Positions 8,344-15,781 of a stretch of DNA of 36,203 bases are shown in pieces. Within the stretch, counting starts at the first letter, position 1. Each line of letters begins with the position of its first letter. Source of the DNA: Geothrix fermentans DSM 14018 (GTDB lineage Bacteria; Acidobacteriota; Holophagae; Holophagales; Holophagaceae); contig NZ_KE386812.1 of assembly GCF_000428885.1 (NCBI RefSeq), positions 30,694 through 66,896 of the forward strand, given 5' to 3'. The notes under the pieces were generated by a model. It was not told the DNA's origin and ran no database searches. It was given only the letters and a program-made list of their open reading frames with translations. Position numbers and translations under genes: made by a program.

Positions 8344-10827
8344 TCACGAATTCGGATCGCTGGCGTTCAGGTCCAGGGGCTTGGGTTCTTCGGCGGGCTG
8401 CTGCGGCCGGCCCCAGACGCGGTTCTCCACGGGCTGGGCGGCGGCCTTGTCCCGGGCCTCCTTCACCTTCTGGATGGCCTCGGCGTCGCTGCCGGACCTG
8501 GGGATGGTCCCGGGCTTGAAGGCCAGGTGGAGTACCTTGTCGGCGGTGGCGGAGGTGGCCAGCAGGCCCGTGTAGCGGTCGATGTCCGCCCACTCCATGC
8601 CCTCGGGGGCCTGGAAGTCCTCCTTCGGCGTGGTGGGCAGGGCGGCCTTCATGAAGTCCACCCAGATGGGTAGTGCCACCTTGCCGCCATCGGCGCCGCG
8701 GAAGATGGTCTTCTTCTCGTCCAGGCCCACCCACACCCCGCACACCACGCGGGTGGAGAAGCCCAGGAACCAGGCGTCCGTGTGGTCGTCCGTGGTGCCG
8801 GTCTTCCCCGCCACGGGCCAGCCGAGCTCGTTGCTGCGCGCGCCGGTGCCGCTGGTGGCCACGCCCTGGAGGCACTGGATGAGCTGGTAGGTACTCTGGG
8901 CGTCCAGCACCTGCTCGGTGGCGGCGCCGTTGTGGCTTTCCAGGACCCGGCCATTGCGGTCCACCACCTTCTTGATGAAGTAGGGCGGCGGTGTCTGGAG
9001 CCCGCCATTGGCGATGGTGCCGTAGCCGCGCACCATCTCCTTCAGGGTGAGGTCCGCGGAACCGAGAGCCATGCTGGGATAGGGCGGGATGCTGCCGGTG
9101 ACGCCGCACTTGCGGGCGAAGTCGATGACATTCCCCACGCCGGTCTCCTCCAGCGTCCGGACGGCGGGCACGTTGCGAGAGTCGCGCAGGGCCTCCCAGA
9201 TGGGGATGGGGCCCCAGAAGTCACGCTCGTAGTTCTTGGGTTCGTAGGGCTTCACGCCGCCGCGAAGGGGCTTGTACTCCGAAGTGCCGTCCGGGTGGGT
9301 GACCGTGAGGTAGTCGACGGTGTCGAGGAAGCGCGTGGGCACGTCCTGCACCATGGTGGCGGGGGTCTTCCCGGCGGTGAAGGCCGCGCCGTAGACGTAG
9401 GCCTTCATGGTGGATCCCACCTGCCGCAGGGCCTGGGTGGCCCGGTTGAACTTCGAGCGGTTGAAGTCGTAGCCGCCCACCATGGCCCGGATCTCACCGG
9501 TCTTGGGATCCAGCGCCATGAGCGCGCCCTCCACCTGGGGCTCCTGGTCCAGCTCGAGCGTCTTCGGCGTGCCGTCGTCGGCGCTCTTCACCATGAAGAG
9601 GGGCGCCGCGCCGCGGGGCAGCAGCTTCTGGAGGTCCTTGCCGGCCCAGGCGAAGGCGCTTTCCGGCACCTCGAGGGTGGTCTTGCCGATGCGCACCTGG
9701 GCCTTGCCGCCCTTCCAGCCGAGGATGACGCCGCGGACGTTGTCGCCGGCCTCGAAGTAGCGCTTCCAGCCGTTGAGCTGCGTCGTGTCGGGATCCGTCA
9801 CGAACTGCACGGCGTCCTTCCGGAAGCCGCGGCGCCGGTCCACGACCTTCAGGCCCGCCCGGACGGCGTCGTTGGCGGCCCCCTGCCAGTAGCTGTCCAC
9901 GGTGGTGGTCACCTCCAGGCCCCCGTTCAGCACCTGCTCCCGTCCGTACTTCTCATAGAGGTACTTGCGGACCTCCTCCACCACGTAGGGGGCCACGGCC
10001 TCTTCCTGGGCATTCTCGCGGGCCAGGCGGATGGGCTTGTCCACCAGCAGGCTGGCCTCCTGGGCCTTGAGGTAGCCCTCCTTCACCATGCGCACCAGCA
10101 CGTGGTTGCGCCGGGACTTGGCGGCGGCGCGGGCCTTGGGATCGGGGTTGTAGGGGTTGTACCAGTTCGGGTTCTGGACCAGACCCGCCAGCAGGGCGCA
10201 CTCCTCGACGTTGAGCTGCGGCGCGCTCTTGCCGAAGTAGAACTCCGCCGCGGCCTCGATGCCGTAGCGTCCGCCGCCGAAGTAGACCTCGTTGGCGTAC
10301 ATCTCCAGGATCTGCTTCTTGGAGTAGGCCTTCTCCAGCTTGCGGGCGAGGATGATCTCCTTCAGCTTGCGGTCGAGGCGCTTCTGGCGCTTGGCCGTGA
10401 CGGTCCGGATGAGCTGCATGGTGAGCGTGGAGGCGCCCTCCCGGCGGCGGCCGAAGCTGGTGACGAAGTTCCAGCCGGACCGCATGAGGCCCCGGCCCGA
10501 CACGCCGCTGTGGCCCCAGAAGTCCGAATCCTCGGTGGCGATCAGGGCGTTCACGAAGGCCTTCGGGATGTCGCCGTAGGGGATCACCACGCGGTGCTCC
10601 TCCGCGAAGATGCCGATGACGTTGCCGTCGTGGTCCAGCACCTTGGTGATGGTCTTGGGCACGCGGATGGCGAACATCGTGAGGAAGCTGTCCGCGTCCC
10701 TGGACATGACGGACCAGGACACCGCCAGCGTGGCCGCGCCCGCCACCGTGAGGGCCAGGAAGGCCAGCAGGGCCCGGCCGAGCCACCGGCGCGGGGAAGT
10801 GGGGGAGGATGCCCGGGTGGAAGCCAT
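8344..10827 (-). CDS. Penicillin-binding protein 1A (bifunctional transglycosylase/transpeptidase)
   Basis: An 827-residue class A penicillin-binding protein that polymerises and cross-links peptidoglycan in the periplasm. A cytoplasmic Arg-rich start is followed by one membrane anchor (about 17-40). The GT51 glycosyltransferase domain has its catalytic glutamate in ATEDSDFWGHSGVS (Glu99) and the second motif EGASTLTMQLIRT (130-142). The transpeptidase domain has SxxK as STMK (472-475), SxN as SRN (550-552) and KTGT (675-678). An OB-like insert lies between them. The C-terminal 60 residues are charged and Pro/Ala-rich. ATG 10827 lies only 23 bases from the divergent nadK start; a -10-like TATCCT on the minus strand (10834-10839) ends six bases before the ATG, suggesting a leaderless mRNA. 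Confidence 0.95.
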   Translation of the reverse strand: MASTRASSPTSPRRWLGRALLAFLALTVAGAATLAVSWSVMSRDADSFLTMFAIRVPKTITKVLDHDGNVIGIFAEEHRVVIPYGDIPKAFVNALIATEDSDFWGHSGVSGRGLMRSGWNFVTSFGRRREGASTLTMQLIRTVTAKRQKRLDRKLKEIILARKLEKAYSKKQILEMYANEVYFGGGRYGIEAAAEFYFGKSAPQLNVEECALLAGLVQNPNWYNPYNPDPKARAAAKSRRNHVLVRMVKEGYLKAQEASLLVDKPIRLARENAQEEAVAPYVVEEVRKYLYEKYGREQVLNGGLEVTTTVDSYWQGAANDAVRAGLKVVDRRRGFRKDAVQFVTDPDTTQLNGWKRYFEAGDNVRGVILGWKGGKAQVRIGKTTLEVPESAFAWAGKDLQKLLPRGAAPLFMVKSADDGTPKTLELDQEPQVEGALMALDPKTGEIRAMVGGYDFNRSKFNRATQALRQVGSTMKAYVYGAAFTAGKTPATMVQDVPTRFLDTVDYLTVTHPDGTSEYKPLRGGVKPYEPKNYERDFWGPIPIWEALRDSRNVPAVRTLEETGVGNVIDFARKCGVTGSIPPYPSMALGSADLTLKEMVRGYGTIANGGLQTPPPYFIKKVVDRNGRVLESHNGAATEQVLDAQSTYQLIQCLQGVATSGTGARSNELGWPVAGKTGTTDDHTDAWFLGFSTRVVCGVWVGLDEKKTIFRGADGGKVALPIWVDFMKAALPTTPKEDFQAPEGMEWADIDRYTGLLATSATADKVLHLAFKPGTIPRSGSDAEAIQKVKEARDKAAAQPVENRVWGRPQQPAEEPKPLDLNASDPNS

Positions 10828-10850
10828 GCCCCAAGGATAGCGGTAGAGTG

Positions 10851-11735
10851 ATGCCCATGCCCCAGCGACTGATCCTCGTGGCCAAGGTCAAATCCCCGCA
10901 CCTGGGTTCTACCCTGCGCGAGGCGCTGCCCCCCTTCCTGGAGCGCGGCTGGGCGGTGACGGCCGAGCCCTCCCTGGGCGCGGCCTGGGAGCAGGCGGGC
11001 CTGCCCCAGGATCGCCTGACCCTGGACCTCACCCTGGGGGCCTCGGAGCCCGTGGCGGATCTCTGCCTGGTCCTGGGCGGCGACGGCACCCTGCTCCACG
11101 CGGCCCGGCACGCGGGCATGCGGGGCACGCCCATCCTCGGCATCAACCTGGGCTCCCTGGGCTTCCTCACGGCCCATCCCGTCTCCGAAGCCGCCGCGAC
11201 CGTGCGGGCCTTCCTGGCGGGGACCCTGGTGCCGGACCGGCGGCCCACGCTGGAGGTGGAGCTCTGGCGCGACGGCGGCCGGCTGGCGCGCCAGACCGTG
11301 CTGAACGACGCCGTGGTGGCCAAGGGCGCCCTCGCCCGCATCATGGACATGCACCTGCGGGTGGGTTCGGAGGACGCGGGGCCCATGAAAGCCGATGGCC
11401 TCATCGTGGCCACCCCCACGGGCTCCACGGCCTACGCGCTGTCCGCCGGCGGCCCCATCCTGCACCCCAGCCTGGAGGCCTTCGTCATCGCCCCCATCTG
11501 CCCGCACACGCTGACCCTGCGGCCTTCGGTGGTACCGGCCGCCCGGCCCATCAGCATCACCCTGGAGGAGGCCGAGGACGCCCACCTCACCCTGGACGGC
11601 CAAGTGGGCCACCGCCTGCTGCCCGGTGACGAGGTGCGCCTCCGCCAGGCCCAGACCCGCATCACCCTCCTCCAGCGCCCCGGCCTCGACTTCTTCGCGC
11701 TGCTCCAGCAGAAGCTGCACTGGGGGGACCGGTGA
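10851..11735 (+). CDS. nadK: NAD kinase
   Basis: A 294-residue NAD kinase, which phosphorylates NAD+ to NADP+ in the cytoplasm. The diagnostic GGDGT motif is at 76-80 (CLVLGGDGTLLHAAR), the NAD-contacting LNDAVV segment follows in the middle, and the conserved ATPTGSTAYALSAGGPI loop and the LDGQVGHRL strand are present. The length matches bacterial NadK. Three nearby starts exist: GTG 10848, ATG 10851 and ATG 10857. The hexamer TAGAGT at 10844-10849 ends seven bases before ATG 10857, so a leaderless start at 10857 (292 residues) is a real alternative. The gene is divergent from PBP1A with a 23-base gap and is followed by a 330-base non-coding gap with heptamer repeats. Confidence 0.94.
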   Translation: MPMPQRLILVAKVKSPHLGSTLREALPPFLERGWAVTAEPSLGAAWEQAGLPQDRLTLDLTLGASEPVADLCLVLGGDGTLLHAARHAGMRGTPILGINLGSLGFLTAHPVSEAAATVRAFLAGTLVPDRRPTLEVELWRDGGRLARQTVLNDAVVAKGALARIMDMHLRVGSEDAGPMKADGLIVATPTGSTAYALSAGGPILHPSLEAFVIAPICPHTLTLRPSVVPAARPISITLEEAEDAHLTLDGQVGHRLLPGDEVRLRQAQTRITLLQRPGLDFFALLQQKLHWGDR

Positions 11736-11743
11736 TTCACGGT

Positions 11744-11771
11744 CTTCAGTCCTCAGTCTTCAGTCTTCAGT
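11744..11771 (-). repeat. Heptamer tandem repeat, 4 units (ACTGARG family)
   Basis: Read on the minus strand the units are ACTGAAG, ACTGAAG, ACTGAGG, ACTGAAG, with an exact seven-base period. It is the left arm of the inverted pair. Confidence 0.85.
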
Positions 11772-11887
11772 CCGGAAATTGAGCGGCCCTGCGGGCCGAC
11801 CGGTGGTTTCCCTTTGGGCCGCTCAAATGGGTCGGTGCCAGACTGAAACCATCGGGCGCGCCGCTCGGCGGCGCCTCCGAATCCCAG

Positions 11888-11919
11888 ACTGAAGACTGAA
11901 GACTGAGGACTGAGGACTG
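11888..11919 (+). repeat. Heptamer tandem repeat, 4.5 units (ACTGARG family)
   Basis: Units ACTGAAG, ACTGAAG, ACTGAGG, ACTGAGG and a partial ACTG with an exact seven-base period. It is the right arm of the inverted pair and shares the CTGA core with the arrays near pgk and tpiA. Confidence 0.85.
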
Positions 11920-11927
11920 TCTCCCCA

Positions 11928-11979
11928 CAGACCGCCCTGTTCCCACACCATTCCGGACCTATCGGTCGGTGGCGGTCTG
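11928..11979. repeat. 9-bp inverted repeat upstream of the oxidoreductase operon
   Basis: CAGACCGCC (11928-11936) is perfectly complementary to GGCGGTCTG (11971-11979), separated by 34 bases. It may form part of the leader or terminator region following nadK; function is unknown. Confidence 0.4.
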
Positions 11980-11991
11980 CCCCGGAGCCCG

Positions 11992-12011
11992 CTTGTGACC
12001 GCGCGCACAAG
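11992..12011. promoter_or_regulatory. Operator-like inverted repeat upstream of 2-oxoacid oxidoreductase
   Basis: CTTGTG (11992-11997) and CACAAG (12006-12011) form a perfect 6+6 inverted repeat with an eight-base spacer, 54 bases before the start of the oxidoreductase operon. Spacing places half-sites about one and a half helical turns apart, as for a dimeric regulator. The regulator is not identifiable from this window. Confidence 0.35.
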
Positions 12012-12065
12012 GGGCGGGCATGACACTTCCCGGTGGTTGGACCCACGTCCCTGCACGGAGTTCCC

Positions 12066-13466
12066 ATGGCCCTCAAAGAACGACCGAAACCCTTCCTGCT
12101 GCCGGAGTATTGCAAGGGCTGCGGCCGGTGCCTCGACGCCTGCGCCAAGGACTGCATCACCCTCAGCGACCAGATCAACCCCCTGACGGGGCTGGTCCCG
12201 GTGGCGCTGGACCTGGCGAACTGCAACGCCTGCGGCCTCTGCATGGACGCCTGCCCGGAGCCCTACGGCCTGCGCCCCGCCCATGAAGGCGAGATCCAGG
12301 ACTTCGAGTTGGAGGATCCCGCCAAGCTCTTCGGGGTGAAGCCCAGCGATGCCCCCGAACCCGTGGACATCCCGAACGAGGTCCTGCCCCTGCCCCGCAC
12401 CGAGCCCCTGGTCATCAAGGGCACCTACGCGTCGGCCCTGGGCGCCCTGCTGGCCGGCTGCCGCCACGTCTACGGCTATCCCATCACCCCCTCCACCGAG
12501 GGCGCCGAGCTGATGGCCAAGTTCCTGCCCAAGCTGGACGGCACCTTCATCCAGGCCGTCAGCGAAGTGGCCACGGTGAACATGATGTACGGCACCGCCG
12601 GCGCGGGCCTGCCCACCATGACCTTCACATCCTCCCCCGGCTTCAGCCTGATGCTGGAGGGCGTCTCCTACATGATCGGCGCGGAGCTGCCGGGCGTCTT
12701 CGTGAACGTCATGCGCGGCGGCCCGGGTCTGGGCAACATCGCCCCCGAGCAAGCCGACATCAAGCTGGCCTGCCACGGCCTCGGCCACGGCAATACCCGC
12801 GCCCTGGTGCTGGCTCCCTCCACACCCCAGGAGATGCTCGACCTCACCATGCTGGCCTTCGAGCTGAGCTTCAAGTACCGCAACCCCGTCATCCTCCTGG
12901 GCGACGGCTATCTGGGCCAGATGACCGGCAAGGTGCAGCTGCCCGAGACCATGGTCAAGCCCGGCATCCCCAAGTGGGCGGTCTACGGTGACGCCATGCA
13001 CCGCAAGAACGTCATCACCTCGATCTTCCTCACGGAGAGCGACCTCGAGGCGCACAACGTCCACCTGAACGCCAAGTACGAGGCCATGCAGGTGGAGGCC
13101 CGCGCCGAGTCCTTCCTCTGCGACGACGCCGAAGTGGTGCTCATCGCCTGCAACACCCCGGCCCGCACCGCCAAGGGCGCCGTGCAGGAGCTGCGCCACC
13201 AGGGCATCAAGGCCGGCCTCTTCCGGCCCATCACCCTCTGGCCCTTCCCCGTCGAGGACCTGAAGGCCGCCATCCAGGGCGCCCAGCGCCTCGTGGTGGT
13301 GGAAGCCAGCGCCGGGCAGCTGGAGGATGAGCTCCGCCTCGCCCTCAGCAAGGCCGGCGTCCGCGAGTTCCCAGAGATCGAGTCCGTGCGCCGCATGGGC
13401 GGCGTCCTGCCCCAGCAGAGCGAAATCATGACCCGGGTCCTGGGCCGGAAGGAGGTGCTCGCATGA
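12066..13466 (+). CDS. 2-oxoacid:ferredoxin oxidoreductase, fused ferredoxin + alpha subunit
   Basis: A 466-residue subunit of a 2-oxoacid:ferredoxin oxidoreductase (2-oxoglutarate or 2-oxoisovalerate type), converting a 2-oxoacid and CoA to acyl-CoA, CO2 and reduced ferredoxin. Residues 1-70 are a 2[4Fe-4S] ferredoxin domain with cysteines at 16, 19, 22, 26 and 53, 56, 59, 63. From about 115 the alpha subunit begins: GTYASALGALLAGCRHVYGY, then YPITPSTEGAELM, VSEVATVNMMYGTAGAG and the pyrimidine-domain stretch MRGGPGLGNIAPEQAD. The C-terminal transketolase-like domain (about 355-460) follows. The delta (ferredoxin) subunit is therefore fused in front of alpha. ATG 12066 has GGAG seven bases upstream. 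The stop overlaps the next start in an ATGA. The KorA versus VorB choice cannot be settled from motifs alone. Confidence 0.9.
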   Translation: MALKERPKPFLLPEYCKGCGRCLDACAKDCITLSDQINPLTGLVPVALDLANCNACGLCMDACPEPYGLRPAHEGEIQDFELEDPAKLFGVKPSDAPEPVDIPNEVLPLPRTEPLVIKGTYASALGALLAGCRHVYGYPITPSTEGAELMAKFLPKLDGTFIQAVSEVATVNMMYGTAGAGLPTMTFTSSPGFSLMLEGVSYMIGAELPGVFVNVMRGGPGLGNIAPEQADIKLACHGLGHGNTRALVLAPSTPQEMLDLTMLAFELSFKYRNPVILLGDGYLGQMTGKVQLPETMVKPGIPKWAVYGDAMHRKNVITSIFLTESDLEAHNVHLNAKYEAMQVEARAESFLCDDAEVVLIACNTPARTAKGAVQELRHQGIKAGLFRPITLWPFPVEDLKAAIQGAQRLVVVEASAGQLEDELRLALSKAGVREFPEIESVRRMGGVLPQQSEIMTRVLGRKEVLA

Positions 13467-14893
13467 GCAAAGCCAGCGTCTTCTACGACAAGTTCGAGCG
13501 CCATTCCCACGGCGAGGGCCTGAAGGGCCACGCCACCCACTACTGCCCCGGCTGCGGCCACGGCCTGGCCCACAAGTACCTGGCCGAGGCCATCGACGAG
13601 CTGGGCATCCAGGACCGCACGGTGGCCGTGAGCCCCGTGGGCTGCTCCGTGTTCCTCTACTACTACTTCGATGTGGGCAACACCCAGGCGGCCCACGGCC
13701 GCGCGCCCGTGGTGGCCCTGGGCCACAAGTTCGCCAACCCCGAGAGCATCGTGGTGAGCTACCAGGGCGACGGCGACCTCGCCTCCATCGGCCTCGCGGA
13801 GACCGTGGCCACGGCCCAGCTGGGCGCCCCCATCACCGTCATCTTCATCAACAATGCCATCTACGGCATGACCGGCGGCCAGATGGCCCCGACCACCCTG
13901 ATGGGCCAGCAGAGCTCCACCAGCCCCTCGGGCCGCAACGAGTACAACGGCCAGCCCCTGAAGATGGCCGAGCTCATCGCGGGCCTGGACGGCCCGGTCT
14001 ACGTGGAGCGCGTGGCCCTTTACGATGCCAAGCAGCGCATCAAGGCGAAGAAGGCCATCCAGAAGGCCATGAAGCTCCAGGTGGAGGGCAAGGGCTACTC
14101 CTTCATCGAGGTGCTGGCCGAGTGCCCCACCCACTTGAAGATGAACCCCGAGGACACGGAGAAGTGGGTCAAGGAGTGCATGGAGCCCGTCTATCCGCTG
14201 GGCGTGAAGAAGGACCTCACGGTCGATCCCTGGTTCAAGCGGAACGCCCCCTGCTTCAAGGGCGAGAAGATCCTGAGCCTGGCCGGCGCCACCTCCGAAC
14301 ACCCCGAGCGCTTCTGCAAGGGCTTCCCCACGCACCTGGCGGCCCATGACATCTCGCTGAAGCTCGCCGGGTCCGGCGGCGACGGCGCCCAGACCGCGGC
14401 CATGCTCATCGCCCGGGCCGCCATCAGCGAGGGCTTCGACGCCACCCACATCCCCAGCTACGGCCCCGAGAGCCGCGGCGGCACGTCCTATGCCGACGTC
14501 CATGTGGCCGAGGAGGAGGTGCTGAATCCCGGATCGCCGGATCCCCAGGTGCTCATCGCGTTCAATGCCCCCAGCCTGGCCAAGTTCGGACCCACGGTCC
14601 GCAAGGGCGGCTACGTCATCTACGACAGCTCCGTGGTCTCCGAGGCTCCGGCCCTGGATCCCAGCATCAAGGTCTTCCCCGTGCCCTTCACGGGCATCGC
14701 CACGGACCTGGGCAAGGCTGTGGTGAAGAACATCGTGGCCCTGGGCGCCCTCCAGGCCGCCACGGGGATCTTCCCCAAGGACACCCTCCTTGGCGCGATC
14801 CGCACCGCCCTGAAGGACAAGTGCGCCCTGATCCCCCTCAACGAAGAAGCCTTCGCCTGGGGCATCAAGTCCGTGGAAGGGCTCGACAAGTAG
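13463..14893 (+). CDS. 2-oxoacid:ferredoxin oxidoreductase, fused beta + gamma subunits
   Basis: A 476-residue fusion of the thiamine-pyrophosphate-binding beta subunit and the gamma subunit. Residues 1-260 form beta: CPGCGHG (28-34), the TPP/Mg motif GDGD (102-105) with NNAIYGMTGGQ (130-140), and the TSPSGRNE segment characteristic of KorB/VorA. Gamma begins near 290, with the glycine-rich AGSGGDGAQ (302-310), IPSYGPESRGGTSYADV (330-346) and the closing NIVALGALQAATGIF region. With the preceding gene, all four classical subunits (delta, alpha, beta, gamma) are present in two polypeptides. The ATGA overlap with the previous gene indicates translational coupling and equal stoichiometry. Reduced ferredoxin could feed respiration or reductive carboxylation; direction is unknown. 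Confidence 0.9.
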   Translation: MSKASVFYDKFERHSHGEGLKGHATHYCPGCGHGLAHKYLAEAIDELGIQDRTVAVSPVGCSVFLYYYFDVGNTQAAHGRAPVVALGHKFANPESIVVSYQGDGDLASIGLAETVATAQLGAPITVIFINNAIYGMTGGQMAPTTLMGQQSSTSPSGRNEYNGQPLKMAELIAGLDGPVYVERVALYDAKQRIKAKKAIQKAMKLQVEGKGYSFIEVLAECPTHLKMNPEDTEKWVKECMEPVYPLGVKKDLTVDPWFKRNAPCFKGEKILSLAGATSEHPERFCKGFPTHLAAHDISLKLAGSGGDGAQTAAMLIARAAISEGFDATHIPSYGPESRGGTSYADVHVAEEEVLNPGSPDPQVLIAFNAPSLAKFGPTVRKGGYVIYDSSVVSEAPALDPSIKVFPVPFTGIATDLGKAVVKNIVALGALQAATGIFPKDTLLGAIRTALKDKCALIPLNEEAFAWGIKSVEGLDK

Positions 14894-14918
14894 GCACGGC
14901 ATCGCCCAGGAGGCAGCC

Positions 14919-15182
14919 ATGACGGACACCGCCATCCAGACCACCCTCAGCGCGGAGGAATGGACCCTCGTCATGGCCCTCCGGGAGATCCCGGACAGCC
15001 CCCTCCGCACCAGGGTCTCCGGCCTCATGGCCGATCTGGCCCGCTTCATCCAGCAGCCCCGCTGCCTCGGCATGCAGAGCGACGGCTTCCCCTGCGGCAG
15101 CCCCCACACCAGCTGCGAGGAGTGCAGGCACATGCTGGACGTTCTGGACGATCTGGCCGCCCGGGTGCCTCTTCAGGATTGA
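14919..15182 (+). CDS. Small Cys-rich protein of unknown function
   Basis: An 87-residue protein I do not recognise. It starts 25 bases after the oxidoreductase beta-gamma stop and has a strong AGGAGG seven bases before ATG 14919, so it is almost surely the third gene of that operon. The N-terminal half is helical and acidic (LSAEEWTLVMALREI). The C-terminal half has four cysteines in the order C-x9-C-x6-C-x2-C, within RCLGMQSDGFPCGSP and SCEECRHML, able to bind zinc or an iron-sulfur cluster. There is no signal peptide or membrane segment. Position suggests an assembly factor, regulator or electron-transfer partner of the oxidoreductase, but this is only inference from neighbourhood. Confidence 0.8.
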   Translation: MTDTAIQTTLSAEEWTLVMALREIPDSPLRTRVSGLMADLARFIQQPRCLGMQSDGFPCGSPHTSCEECRHMLDVLDDLAARVPLQD

Positions 15183-15206
15183 GAACCCCTCGGGGGCGGG
15201 TAATCT
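15179..15206 (+). promoter_or_regulatory. Candidate sigma-70 promoter for the DUF1579-like gene
   Basis: TTGAGA (15179-15184) and TAATCT (15201-15206) are separated by 16 bases and lie 26 bases before ATG 15233. The -35 matches the consensus at five of six positions and the -10 at three of six. It overlaps the end of the Cys-rich protein gene. Confidence 0.4.
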
Positions 15207-15232
15207 AGAGGTTCACGCTCCTCGAGGTTGTC

Positions 15233-15772
15233 ATGACCAAGTCTGTCCTGGCGTTGGCCTGCCTGATCGGGACTCTCTCCCCGGCCCAGGCCCAGAATGT
15301 CCCTTCCGATCCCTGGGCTCCCGTCCGCTTCCTGGCGGGGGAATGGCAGGGGGCCATCTCGGGGGACCAAGGGACGGGCACGGCCACGCGCCGGTACCGC
15401 TTCATCCTGAGCGGCCAGTTCCTCCAGGAGCGGAACATGGCCAACTTCCCGCCCCAGACCCTCCACCCGGACGGCTCCGTGACCAGCCATGCCAGCTTCC
15501 TGGCCTACGACACGGCCCGGAAGGCCCTGGTGTTCCGCCTGCTCCGCGAGGACCGCTTCAACGGCATGTACGCCTACTCCGCCACCAAGAGCACACCCTC
15601 CCGGCTGGTCTTCGAGAGCGTGCAGCTCGACGCCGCCCCGGCCGCCACAAAGGCCCGCGAGATCCTCGAAGTGGTCTCGCCCACCGAGCATGTGGAGATC
15701 CTCGAGGTCGCCGAGGGGGACAAGCCGTTCACGGTCCACAGCCGCATCCAGTTCAAGCGGCGCCAGCCCTAG
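15233..15772 (+). CDS. Secreted DUF1579-like protein
   Basis: A 179-residue protein with a signal peptide (MTKSVLALACLIGTLSPAQA, cleavage after AQA at about 20), hence periplasmic. The mature part begins WAPVRFLAGEWQGAISGD, and continues with RYRFILSGQFLQERN, the pattern of DUF1579 and related beta-barrel families in which a FLxGxWxG strand opens a lipocalin-like barrel. Later strands such as SHASFLAYDTARKALVFRLL and SRLVFESVQL alternate as expected for a barrel. No enzymatic residue is identifiable; ligand binding is possible. GAGG lies upstream of the ATG. It converges on the CDGSH gene with a nine-base gap. Confidence 0.75.
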   Translation: MTKSVLALACLIGTLSPAQAQNVPSDPWAPVRFLAGEWQGAISGDQGTGTATRRYRFILSGQFLQERNMANFPPQTLHPDGSVTSHASFLAYDTARKALVFRLLREDRFNGMYAYSATKSTPSRLVFESVQLDAAPAATKAREILEVVSPTEHVEILEVAEGDKPFTVHSRIQFKRRQP

Positions 15773-15781
15773 CCTCAAATC

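Larger units (their letters stand above)
11741..11919. repeat. MITE-like element bounded by inverted heptamer arrays
   Basis: This 179-base segment in the nadK-oxidoreductase gap (11736-12065, no gene) is bounded by four heptamers of CTTCAGT/CCTCAGT (11744-11771) and, in inverted orientation, four heptamers ACTGAAG/ACTGAGG plus ACTG (11888-11919). Inside are a 10-bp perfect inverted repeat, TTGAGCGGCC (11779-11788) and GGCCGCTCAA (11817-11826), a lone ACTGAAA unit at 11842-11848, and a GC-rich hairpin GCGCCG/CGGCGC at about 11859-11875. The whole segment could fold into a long stem. No target-site duplication is evident, so mobility is unproven. Confidence 0.6.

Noticed and set aside
8782-10851. 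A 689-codon open frame antisense to PBP1A
   Set aside because: No domain or signal is visible and the opposite strand encodes all PBP1A motifs; GC-rich antisense frames are often open.
12066-12300. Separate stand-alone ferredoxin gene
   Set aside because: The ferredoxin domain is in frame with the alpha subunit and no stop or new start separates them.
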